Assembly: GCF_004307995.1 (NCBI RefSeq)
Contig: NZ_SIRE01000038.1
Coordinates: 1 to 64,000 of the forward strand
Origin: Paenibacillus thalictri
GTDB taxonomy: Bacteria; Bacillota; Bacilli; Paenibacillales; NBRC-103111
Length of the DNA: 64,000 nt
Direction of reading: 5' to 3'
Part shown: in pieces, positions 16,343-24,311 of the stretch
Layout of the letters: the number at the start of each line of letters is the position of its first letter
Numbering within the stretch: position 1 is the first letter of the stretch
The notes under the pieces: model-generated
The model's input: the letters and a program-made list of their open reading frames with translations, nothing else
What the model was told of the DNA's origin: nothing
The model's database searches: none
Program-made: the position numbers and the translations under genes

Positions 16343-17665
16343 GTGAAAACCGTGAATATAGCTCGTTTGGAGAAAACGCTGCAGGAAATCAACGAGATTG
16401 GCGCTACGGAAGCGCAAGGGATTACAAGGCTTGGCTTTTCCAAGGAGCATTGGCAAGCGCAGCAATATGTGATTAGATCATGCAAAGCGGAAGGCATGGC
16501 GGTCCGTGTCGACGCCTGCGGCAATGTAATCGCCCGCCGGGAAGGCAGCCAGCCGGATCTCCCGGCGGTGGCATGCGGATCGCATCTGGATACGGTATAT
16601 CAGGGAGGCCGATATGACGGCGCTCTTGGCGTTGCGGCCGGTTTGGAATTAGTGCGCAGCTTAAATGAGAAAGGGATCGTCACACGGCATTCGATTGAGC
16701 TGATTTCATTCGCTTGCGAAGAGTCGGCTCGGTTTGGCGTTTCGACGGTAGGCAGCAAGGCGATGGCCGGCAAGCTGGACGCCAAGCGGCTGGAGAAGCT
16801 TCTGGACAAAGAGGGGATTTCATTTTCGGAAGCGCTGACGGGAGTGGGCCTGGACTTTGCGGGCATTGAATCGGCAAGGCGGAACGGGAAGGAGCTCAAA
16901 GCATTTTTTGAGCTTCATATCGAGCAGGGGCCGGTGCTGGAAAACAGCGGGTTGTCGATCGGCATAGCAACCGGAATTGCGGCTCCTACGCGGCTGGATG
17001 TCACGATTGAAGGGAAAGCTTCGCATTCGGGGACGACGCCGATGAATTTGCGCAAGGATGCGCTGCTCGGCGCAGCGGAAATTGTGACAGGTCTGGAGCG
17101 AGCTGCACTGGCGGAAACGAAGTATGGCACAGTAGCTACGGCGGGTGTGTGCGATGTGCATCCAGGGGCGATGAATGTCATTCCCGACTGGGTTAACTTG
17201 AAGCTGGACATTCGCGGCACCAATAAGGAATCGCGACAAGCGGTTCATAACCGGCTGCTCGATATTTTTCGTTCGCTTGTGGCCAGCAGGGGTTTGAAGT
17301 TAACGACTCGGGTGCTCAGCGACGAAGACCCGGTGCTCCTTGACGAAGCGGTGGCCGGTTATTTGGCGGCATGCTGCGAGGAGGACGGAACCGCATTTAC
17401 TCGTATGGTCAGCGGAGCGGGCCACGACGCGATGAATATGGCGGGCCTCTGTCCGACGGGCTTGATTTTTATACCGTCCCGGGACGGTTTAAGCCACCAT
17501 CCGGACGAATACAGCTCGCTGGAACACATCGCGTGCGGCGCCAAGCTGCTGGAGAAAGCGGTGCTCGGATATGCCGAGGCTGTCAGCGGCGAATCGCTTT
17601 CTTATTTTACTAATCTGAACAGGAGCAACCAAGATGAAAGCGGCAAAGCTAAACATATTGTCTAA
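16343..17665 (+). CDS. Zn-dependent hydantoinase/carbamoylase family amidohydrolase (M20)
   Basis: The 440-residue enzyme removes a carbamoyl group from an N-carbamoyl compound, releasing CO2 and ammonia. It has the full bimetal site of the family: His81 (GSHLDT), Asp92, Glu127 (CEES), His192 (ELHIEQGP) and His386 (SHHPDEY). The dimerisation domain lies around 210-330. Relatives cleave N-carbamoyl-L-amino acids, N-carbamoyl-beta-alanine, allantoate or ureidoglycine. Next to pyrC and pyrKD, N-carbamoyl-aspartate is a possible substrate. GTG at 16343 is used; GTG at 16352, with GGGGTG six bases upstream, is equally good. The last 32 bases overlap pyrK, so the two are coupled. Confidence 0.9.
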   Translation: MKTVNIARLEKTLQEINEIGATEAQGITRLGFSKEHWQAQQYVIRSCKAEGMAVRVDACGNVIARREGSQPDLPAVACGSHLDTVYQGGRYDGALGVAAGLELVRSLNEKGIVTRHSIELISFACEESARFGVSTVGSKAMAGKLDAKRLEKLLDKEGISFSEALTGVGLDFAGIESARRNGKELKAFFELHIEQGPVLENSGLSIGIATGIAAPTRLDVTIEGKASHSGTTPMNLRKDALLGAAEIVTGLERAALAETKYGTVATAGVCDVHPGAMNVIPDWVNLKLDIRGTNKESRQAVHNRLLDIFRSLVASRGLKLTTRVLSDEDPVLLDEAVAGYLAACCEEDGTAFTRMVSGAGHDAMNMAGLCPTGLIFIPSRDGLSHHPDEYSSLEHIACGAKLLEKAVLGYAEAVSGESLSYFTNLNRSNQDESGKAKHIV

Positions 17666-18422
17666 CCGGCAGGTGAGCGAGCGTTATTGGCATATGATCG
17701 TCGACGCTTCCGAACTGCAGGAAGAAGTGCGGCCGGGTCAATTTTTTAACGTTCGCTGCGCCGATGAATATTTCCCCTTGCTCAGAAGGCCTTTCAGCAT
17801 TTATCGCATTAATAAGGATAACCAAACGTTGGAGTTTCTATATCTAGTCAAAGGAATCGGGACACAACGCCTGACTGAACTGAAAGCGGGCGGCCAGGCG
17901 GATATTTTCGGACCGCTCGGTCAAGGTTTTTCGTTCAACGTCCAAAGCGGGACGATTCTTATGTTGGCCCGTGGCGTCGGGATCGCCACCTTGGCGGCTC
18001 TTGCGCAGGAAGCGGCCGAGCGCGGCATTCAAAGCGTGGCGATTCTCAGCGCGAGAACACGCAACGATCTGCTTGCGGCCGAAACGCTGCAAGGTTTTGG
18101 GGCGCAGATCTACGTGGTGACGGAAGAGGAAGGAACCAGCGGCGTGGAGCACGTGCGCGCTTTGCTGGAACGCATCATGAGCGAACGTGAGATCAGCGCG
18201 GCGTATACGTGCGGCTCGCGGCGCTTGTCCCGACTGCTGCAGGAGATGACTGCGGAGAAACATATTTTTGCGGAGATTGCGCTTGAGGAAAATATGGGCT
18301 GCGCGATGGGCGTCTGCTTTGCCTGCGTTTGCGATATTCACGATGCTGAAGGCGTAGCGCGGACGGTTCGCGTCTGTAAGGAAGGTCCCGTGTTTCCGCT
18401 GGAACAGGTGGTGCTGTCATGA
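17634..18422 (+). CDS. pyrK: Dihydroorotate dehydrogenase B electron-transfer subunit
   Basis: PyrK carries FAD and a 2Fe-2S cluster and passes electrons between PyrD and NAD. The 262-residue protein has the FAD motif RRPFSIY (about 51-57) and four cluster cysteines near the C-terminus (GCAMGVCFACVC, then RVCKEGP). The nucleotide-binding glycine motif reads ARGVGIATL where B. subtilis PyrK has GGGVGVPPL, so a conserved Pro-Pro is replaced. The ATG has AGGAG seven bases upstream, inside the carbamoylase gene. It overlaps pyrD by four bases. Confidence 0.92.
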   Translation: MKAAKLNILSNRQVSERYWHMIVDASELQEEVRPGQFFNVRCADEYFPLLRRPFSIYRINKDNQTLEFLYLVKGIGTQRLTELKAGGQADIFGPLGQGFSFNVQSGTILMLARGVGIATLAALAQEAAERGIQSVAILSARTRNDLLAAETLQGFGAQIYVVTEEEGTSGVEHVRALLERIMSEREISAAYTCGSRRLSRLLQEMTAEKHIFAEIALEENMGCAMGVCFACVCDIHDAEGVARTVRVCKEGPVFPLEQVVLS

Positions 18423-19360
18423 GTGAATTCAAGGAACCGAAATTAAACCTGGAGGTCCGTATCGGCAGCCTCCGTCTGCAAAATCCGATTATGCCGGCTT
18501 CCGGCGCTTTTGGCGAAGAGATGGAGGACATCGTTGATTTCCGGCAGCTGGCGGCTTTTGTGCCGAAAAGCATTACCAAGGAACCCCGTAAAGGCAATGC
18601 GACGCCAAGGGTTTGCGAAGTGCCGGCAGGCATGATCAACTCGATCGGCATTCAAAGCAAAGGGATCGAGTATTATTTGGCCAACACGCTTCCGTATTAC
18701 CGGAAATACGACATTCCGTTAATCTCCAGCATATCCGCCGACTCGGTCGATGAATTTGCGGAAATGGCGGAAATCATCAGCAGGGAGCAAGGAGTAGAAG
18801 CGCTGGAGTTGAACATCTCCTGCCCCAATCTGAAGGGCAACGGTCTTGCCTTCGGCATGGACCCGGAAGCGACGCGCAGCCTGGTCCGCAAGGTGAAGGA
18901 AGTGACGGATAAGCCGGTGATCGCCAAGTTGTCCCCGAATGTCACAAGCATTCAGGAGATCGCGATCGCTGCTCAAGACGGCGGGGCGGACGGCTTAAAC
19001 GTAGCCAACACGATACTGGCGATGGCGATCGATATCCATTCGCGCCGGCCAAAAATCGGCAACGTCATGGGCGGTTTGTCCGGCCCTGCGGTGAAGCCGG
19101 TTATCGTGCGTATGATTTATCAGGTCAGCCAAGTGTCGCATCTGCCGATTATCGGCTGCGGCGGCGTGATGAACGGCGAAGACGCGATTGAAATGATGCT
19201 GGCAGGGGCTACCGCCGTACAGGTCGGTACGGCCAGCTTCATCAATCCTACGGCTATGAATGACATCCTGCGCGATATGAAAAACTACATGATTAGCCAT
19301 AAGATCACCGATATTCACGATCTGATCGGGAAGGTAGAGGTGGGGTATCCATGTTCTTAA
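18419..19360 (+). CDS. pyrD: Dihydroorotate dehydrogenase B catalytic subunit
   Basis: This class 1B enzyme oxidises dihydroorotate to orotate, with PyrK linking it to NAD. The 313-residue barrel contains the FMN and substrate motifs NPIMPASG, ELNISCPN with the class 1 catalytic base Cys135, GGLSGPAVKP and GGV...AVQVGTA. It lacks the C-terminal ferredoxin domain of dihydropyrimidine dehydrogenase PreA, which argues against a pyrimidine-breakdown dehydrogenase. The start ATG overlaps the pyrK stop (ATGA), and the end overlaps pyrF by ten bases. PyrK, PyrD and PyrF are thus one tightly coupled block. Confidence 0.95.
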   Translation: MSEFKEPKLNLEVRIGSLRLQNPIMPASGAFGEEMEDIVDFRQLAAFVPKSITKEPRKGNATPRVCEVPAGMINSIGIQSKGIEYYLANTLPYYRKYDIPLISSISADSVDEFAEMAEIISREQGVEALELNISCPNLKGNGLAFGMDPEATRSLVRKVKEVTDKPVIAKLSPNVTSIQEIAIAAQDGGADGLNVANTILAMAIDIHSRRPKIGNVMGGLSGPAVKPVIVRMIYQVSQVSHLPIIGCGGVMNGEDAIEMMLAGATAVQVGTASFINPTAMNDILRDMKNYMISHKITDIHDLIGKVEVGYPCS

Positions 19361-20316
19361 AGTCCCCGAAATCACGCATTATTTTGGCCTTGGACACGCC
19401 GGACCGTGAGCAAAGCTTGCATGTGATGGACCAATGCCGGGACGCTGTCGATGCAATCAAACTGAATTATCCTCTTGTGCTGCAAGAGGGTCTCTCTTTT
19501 ATTGGGGAATTAAAGAAAAAGTATGATTTGCCGATTATCGCCGACTTCAAAATCGCCGACGTCCCCGTAACAAACAACCGGATCGTGCGGCTCGCCAAAA
19601 ATGCCGGTGTCGATGCGGTCATGGTGCACGGGTTTATCGGTCCTGACGCAATCATGGAAGTTAAGGAAGTGGCGGGCGACGATATGGGCGTGTTTGTTGT
19701 CACCGAGTTGACTCATCCGGGCGGGCTGGAGTTCACCCGGCCGCACGCCAAACAATTTGCCGAGATGGCGGCTTATTTAGGCTGTTACGGCATCCAAGCT
19801 CCGGGCACAAGACCGGAGCAAATTCGCGTTATGCGGGAAACGGTTGGACCGGATATGAAGATTATCGCCTGCGGTATCGGCGCTCAAGGCGGCACGCTGC
19901 AAGCGGCTATTGAGGCCGGAGCCGACTTCGGCATCATCGGCAGAAGCATCTACGAGGCCGATGATCCGCGTGAAGCGGCAATGTCGCTCGCACGTTCGTG
20001 CGCCGAGGAACCCGACGTTGTCAAGGACGTCAGCGTGGTGAGATACTGCTCGGAGACGGAATCGTACACGCTGCGCGTGGAGCCGGCCCGGGAAATACGT
20101 GAGATTCTGAAGCGGTTTATCGGTTATTGCCAAAGCCGCCGCATCGGGCTGACGCTCCATCATGACGGTGGCATCTTGCTCCGCAAAGGCAAAAACATCA
20201 TTCACATTTATAATGACGGCAGATGCCTGCTCAGCAATATTTCTTCGGTCGCTGAAGGCGAAGAGCTTGCACGCCGTTGGCTTGAGGAAATTCGCAGCGA
20301 CATGAACAATTTATAG
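19351..20316 (+). CDS. pyrF: Orotidine-5'-phosphate decarboxylase, archaeal type, with C-terminal extension
   Basis: The enzyme converts OMP to UMP. Residues 1 to about 220 resemble archaeal (Methanothermobacter-like) decarboxylases rather than the Bacillus form. The run IKLNYPLVLQEG and the catalytic Asp-Lys-x-x-Asp in IIADFKIADVP are present, as are ELTHPGG and GIGAQGG; VGRSI is seen as IGRSI. About 100 residues follow (from VVKDVSV to the end) that neither the archaeal nor the Bacillus enzyme has. They look alpha/beta, with a strand-rich part (GILLRKGKNIIHIYNDGRCLL) and a final helix, and I recognise no family. The gene overlaps pyrD by ten bases and no terminator follows. Confidence 0.88.
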   Translation: MFLKSPKSRIILALDTPDREQSLHVMDQCRDAVDAIKLNYPLVLQEGLSFIGELKKKYDLPIIADFKIADVPVTNNRIVRLAKNAGVDAVMVHGFIGPDAIMEVKEVAGDDMGVFVVTELTHPGGLEFTRPHAKQFAEMAAYLGCYGIQAPGTRPEQIRVMRETVGPDMKIIACGIGAQGGTLQAAIEAGADFGIIGRSIYEADDPREAAMSLARSCAEEPDVVKDVSVVRYCSETESYTLRVEPAREIREILKRFIGYCQSRRIGLTLHHDGGILLRKGKNIIHIYNDGRCLLSNISSVAEGEELARRWLEEIRSDMNNL

Positions 20317-20356
20317 GAAAATAACGACACTTTTTTAACGGGGGGTTACGAAAAGC

Positions 20357-22057
20357 ATGATGAACCTGATTCGCAACTTGAATATCCGGTACAAAATTTT
20401 GCTTTTAAATGTAACTGCCGTATGTTTCATCGTGCTTATTTCACTTATCGGATACTACTACATGACAAGCATGGCTGCAAATACACGGGAAGTTTACGAA
20501 AATCGGCTGCTGCCGATCAAATGGGTCGGTTCGATCCAAACGAGCATGCGCGTCTATGAAGCGAATATGCTGGAGTTTATGCTGACCAAAGACGAGCTGC
20601 TGAAGACGAAAATGGCCAAGCAAGATGAGGCTATTAATGAAGCGGTCGGGCTTTATGAAAAGCAGGCGGCGGACGCGGAGGAGCTGAAGCTGTTCCAGCA
20701 GTATAAGGACGCGCTTCCCGGGTATAGGGACAGTGTGGGCAAAATCATCGAGCTGGCGGCTGCGGGCAAAGAAGCGGCGGCCTATGACATGTTTAATCAG
20801 GCAAGTGTGATCGGCAATCAAATTAACGCCAGCTTGGCCGATTTGGCGGCTTACAACGAGCAGGTGGCCGACCGGCTGCATCAAAAAACGGAAAGTGAAT
20901 CGAGCACTGCACAGATCATTGCGCTGGTGTCGACTTTGGCGTCTATCGCTTTGTTTATCGCCATTGGCATGCTGATCAGCCGTGTCATCACCGGACCGTT
21001 AGTAGCGCTGCAGGCGCTGATGAACGAGGCGGAAGCCGGCAATCTTTCCGTGAGCGGGGACTACCCGTACCAAGACGAGGTAGGCCGTCTGACCGGCTCG
21101 TTTAACAAGATGCTGCAAGGGCTTCGGGGGCTTGTCCTCCAAGTGGCGGACCATGCGATGACCATCTCGGCCAGTGCGCAGCAGCTGTTGGCCAGTACGG
21201 AGCAAGGAACCCGGGCGTCGGAGCAGATCGCTGCGTCCAGCGAACATCTGGCCCAGGAGCTGGACAAACAGATGAGCAGCTTGGAGCAAGCGGCCGGGGC
21301 TGTGTTGGATATCCGGCAAAACATCGATTCGATCGGGCGCAACAGCGGCAAAGTATACGAATCCGTCGTGCAGGCGGCTTCCGCTTCCAAGGAAGGGGCA
21401 ACTACGGTATCGGCCGTGTCCGAGCAGATGAAATCCATTTACGGCGCCGTTCAGGATATGGATTCGCTGGTGGACATGCTTGGCAGAAATACGTCGGAAA
21501 TCACTAAATTTATCGACATCATTCGAGAAATTTCAACGCAAACTAACCTGCTTTCTTTAAATGCCGCCATTGAAGCGGCAAGGGCGGGAGAAGCGGGACA
21601 AGGGTTCACCGTCGTGGCGGATGAAGTGCGGAAGCTGGCGGATCAGTCGGCAGCCTCCTCGGTTGAGATCGGCAAGCTGATCGCGGCGCTTCAAGGCGAA
21701 ATGAAACGTATCGGCAGCACCATGCAGAAAGGGCTGTACGAAGCGGAGCAAGGTTTGCAAAAGACGGTCGAAACGCAGGTCGCCTTCGAGCACATCGACA
21801 CGGCGGTCGATCATGTCTATTCAGGAGTCGCCGGCGTGAAGGGCACGATTGACCACTTGATCTCGGGCAGCGAGCGTATCGCCGCAGCGATGGAAGTGGT
21901 CAGCCATGTCGCCAAGGAAGGCATGGCCGTCAGCGAGCAGGGCAGCGCATCAAGCCAGGAGCAATTTTCGAGCATGGAGGAAATCCGTCACTCGGCCGAA
22001 TCGCTGGCTAAGCTTTCCGAGGAACTTCAAGAATCGCTGCACAGCTTCAAGCTGTAA
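20357..22057 (+). CDS. Methyl-accepting chemotaxis protein
   Basis: The 566-residue receptor has a first membrane helix (about 12-33), an extracellular four-helix-bundle sensor domain (about 35-190), a second membrane helix (about 192-213), a HAMP linker and a long cytoplasmic coiled coil. The conserved signalling tip, TNLLSLNAAIEAARAGEAGQ, binds CheA and CheW. It lies 40 bases after pyrF with no terminator between, and is followed by a clear terminator, so it may be the last gene of the pyrimidine operon. The ligand is not evident. An RBS of GGGGGG sits 11 bases before ATG. Confidence 0.93.
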   Translation: MMNLIRNLNIRYKILLLNVTAVCFIVLISLIGYYYMTSMAANTREVYENRLLPIKWVGSIQTSMRVYEANMLEFMLTKDELLKTKMAKQDEAINEAVGLYEKQAADAEELKLFQQYKDALPGYRDSVGKIIELAAAGKEAAAYDMFNQASVIGNQINASLADLAAYNEQVADRLHQKTESESSTAQIIALVSTLASIALFIAIGMLISRVITGPLVALQALMNEAEAGNLSVSGDYPYQDEVGRLTGSFNKMLQGLRGLVLQVADHAMTISASAQQLLASTEQGTRASEQIAASSEHLAQELDKQMSSLEQAAGAVLDIRQNIDSIGRNSGKVYESVVQAASASKEGATTVSAVSEQMKSIYGAVQDMDSLVDMLGRNTSEITKFIDIIREISTQTNLLSLNAAIEAARAGEAGQGFTVVADEVRKLADQSAASSVEIGKLIAALQGEMKRIGSTMQKGLYEAEQGLQKTVETQVAFEHIDTAVDHVYSGVAGVKGTIDHLISGSERIAAAMEVVSHVAKEGMAVSEQGSASSQEQFSSMEEIRHSAESLAKLSEELQESLHSFKL

Positions 22058-22089
22058 CGACGCGGTATAAGCAGTATACATAGTTCAGC

Positions 22090-22126
22090 AAAAGGAGACC
22101 TCTTGTACATAGGGTCTCCTTTTTTC
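22090..22126 (+). terminator. Terminator after the chemoreceptor gene
   Basis: The stem AAGGAGACC/GGTCTCCTT is followed by TTTTTT, 33 bases after the stop. Confidence 0.9.
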
Positions 22127-22140
22127 GTTCTCAGCATAAC

Positions 22141-22189
22141 AAAAAAAGCTTAAACAAGCGGTAATTTCTTTGCTTGATTTAAGCTTTTA
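22141..22189 (-). terminator. Terminator after the fucoside permease genes (minus strand)
   Basis: On the minus strand a 16-pair stem (AAAAGCTTAAATCAAGC with GCTTGTTTAAGCTTTT, one bulge) is followed by T residues, eight bases past the permease stop. Confidence 0.85.
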
Positions 22190-22196
22190 CCTATTG

Positions 22197-23066
22197 TTAT
22201 GTTTTGATGGACCCGACCAGCATTCCTTTGATGAAATGCTTTTGCAGGAACGGATACACCAGCATGATCGGGATCGTTGCAATAATGATAACCGCCATTT
22301 TCAAGCCTTCCGGTGAAATGAGCGTCATCATATCAGAAGTGACGTCCGACGAACCCATATTATCCGTAATGACGATTTCTCTCAGCCGCACTTGAAGTGT
22401 AATAAGCGAGCGTTTGTCGATGTAGTATATGGCCTGCGAGTACATATTCCAGTTGGCAACGGCATACATTATGCCCATCGTCGCCATGACCGGCTTCGAC
22501 ATGGGCAGCACAATGTTCCAGATCATGCGAAATTCGCCGCAGCCATCGATTCTGGCCGAATCCAGCAATTCATTTGGCAAATTCATGAAAAATGAGCGCA
22601 TCACGAACAAATTGTAAGCACTAATGGCGGCAGGAATCATCAGCGCCCATAGGGTATTCAGCATATGCAGGTTTTTTAGAAGCAGGTAGTTCGGAATGAG
22701 CGGTGCGTGAAAAATCATCGTAATCAGCACCATGATGAGCGCTGGTTTTCTATAAAGATACTCCGGTCTGGATAATGGATATGCTAAGCTTGCGGTTGCC
22801 GCCAAGTTGATCAAAGTACCGCCAACCGTAATAATCACACTGTTGCGGAAGGCAACCCAGATGGACGGGTCTTTCAAAATCAAATGATAATTCTCGAGCG
22901 TAAATCCAACCGGCCATATCCCGATCGCTCCGCTATTGATCGCATCGGCGTTACTGAACGACTGGGCGAGAACATTCAGAATCGGGAGCACCATCGTGAG
23001 TCCGATGAGCAATAGAAAAAGCATGTTAAACAGCTGGAATGCACGCTGGCCTTTCGTTATAATCAC
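22197..23066 (-). CDS. Carbohydrate ABC transporter permease (YtcP/LplC type)
   Basis: This 289-residue protein has six predicted membrane segments and the docking loop DSARIDGCGEFRMIWNIVLP (around 185-205). The C-terminus, KGMLVGSIKT, is typical of YtcP-like subunits. It pairs with the LplB-type permease encoded just upstream (gap 23 bases). GTG start with GAGGAGGT seven bases before it. No ATPase is encoded here; such importers commonly share a genome-wide MsmX-type ATPase. Confidence 0.93.
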   Translation of the reverse strand: MIITKGQRAFQLFNMLFLLLIGLTMVLPILNVLAQSFSNADAINSGAIGIWPVGFTLENYHLILKDPSIWVAFRNSVIITVGGTLINLAATASLAYPLSRPEYLYRKPALIMVLITMIFHAPLIPNYLLLKNLHMLNTLWALMIPAAISAYNLFVMRSFFMNLPNELLDSARIDGCGEFRMIWNIVLPMSKPVMATMGIMYAVANWNMYSQAIYYIDKRSLITLQVRLREIVITDNMGSSDVTSDMMTLISPEGLKMAVIIIATIPIMLVYPFLQKHFIKGMLVGSIKT

Positions 23067-23089
23067 AACTCAAACCTCCTCGGCTACAA

Positions 23090-24046
23090 TTAATAAAGTC
23101 CGTCGCCGGTCATTTTTTTGCTAAGTATGTTGCCAATCATAATCATAACCAGACCAACAAGCGATTTGAAAATACCGATTGCCGTAGTATAGCTATACTG
23201 CCGATCGATAAGTCCTGCGCGATAGACGTAGGTGTCTAAAATCTCTCCATTTTCACTGTTGAGCGAATTCAGAAACACAAATACGCGTTCAAAACCGAAG
23301 TCCATAAATCGTCCGATGTGCAGTAAAAACAAAATGACAATAACAGGCAGGATCGACGGAATGGTGATGGAGATGACTTGGCGAAATTTGCCCGCCCCAT
23401 CGAGGTCGGCGGCTTCGTATAAGTCGGGATTGATGCCTGCGATTGCAGCCAGATAAATAATTGTACCCCAACCGCTATCTTTCCAAATGCCGGATCCGAT
23501 AAGAAGCGAACGAATGTAAGTATTTTCCCCAAGGAAATAAATCGGTTCGATATGAAACCAGCCAAGCACATGATTTACGACGCCGTTTGTCGGAGACAAC
23601 ATGCTGACAATCATACCTCCGACGATGACCCATGAAAGGAAATGCGGCATGTAGATGACCGTTTGCATAATCCTTTTGTACACATGGATACGGATTTCAT
23701 TCAGCAAAATGGCTAATACGATGGGGATTGGAAAGGCGAATATGAGGTCGTAAATACCAATCAGAAGCGTATTTTTTAAAATAATAAGAAACTCGTCATA
23801 AGCAAACATCCGCTCGAAATGGGCAAAGCCAACCCAAGGGCTGTCCGAGATTCCTTTGAAAATGTTGTAATCCTGAAACGCAATGATCGAACCTGACAAG
23901 GGAATGTACTTAAAGACCATAAAATACAAAAGCCCCGGAATGGAAATTAAATACAGAGGCCAATATTTCAAGATAAACGCCCTTTTGGTTTTTTTAGAAG
24001 TAAACTGATATATCACTTGTCCCGACGTATCCGTTTTTGAAGCCAT
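23090..24046 (-). CDS. Carbohydrate ABC transporter permease (LplB type)
   Basis: The 318-residue membrane protein starts the permease operon. It has the typical opening YLISIPGLLYFMVFKYIPL and the docking loop EAADLDGAGKFRQVISITIP. The ATG at 24046 is preferred because AAGGAG lies nine bases upstream; an in-frame ATG at 24052 is only three bases from it. It is divergent from the two-component pair that starts at 24312. The sugar-binding subunit is probably the lipoprotein at 29657-31222. Confidence 0.92.
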   Translation of the reverse strand: MASKTDTSGQVIYQFTSKKTKRAFILKYWPLYLISIPGLLYFMVFKYIPLSGSIIAFQDYNIFKGISDSPWVGFAHFERMFAYDEFLIILKNTLLIGIYDLIFAFPIPIVLAILLNEIRIHVYKRIMQTVIYMPHFLSWVIVGGMIVSMLSPTNGVVNHVLGWFHIEPIYFLGENTYIRSLLIGSGIWKDSGWGTIIYLAAIAGINPDLYEAADLDGAGKFRQVISITIPSILPVIVILFLLHIGRFMDFGFERVFVFLNSLNSENGEILDTYVYRAGLIDRQYSYTTAIGIFKSLVGLVMIMIGNILSKKMTGDGLY

Positions 24047-24311
24047 GTTCATTTTCTCCTTCCCATACTGCGAACCATGAATTCATCATACTATGGCGAT
24101 GGAGAGGCATCCATGTGAAAACTTTGAAGACACATGTGTTTTTTTATGGTTGCAGGCTATGCGCAGCTGCATGGGCTTTAGGAAAGGTTCATCTATTGCT
24201 CACTCCGTGCATACGTAGTAAGCTCAAATAGACGGCTTTTTTTATGTCAAAGATTGTTCCAAGAGCCGCTTTTGAACTCGTTATAAGCAATCCGTGAAGG
24301 GGGGATAGAAC

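Noticed and set aside
16183..16476. A 97-codon plus-strand frame between the second permease and the carbamoylase
   Set aside because: It starts inside a terminator-like hairpin, runs over the carbamoylase start in another frame and shows no recognisable protein.
18419..19360. Reading PyrD as the dihydropyrimidine dehydrogenase subunit PreA of uracil breakdown
   Set aside because: The protein has the class 1B length and motifs with Cys135, lacks the PreA ferredoxin domain, and PyrK rather than a PreT-like partner is encoded beside it.
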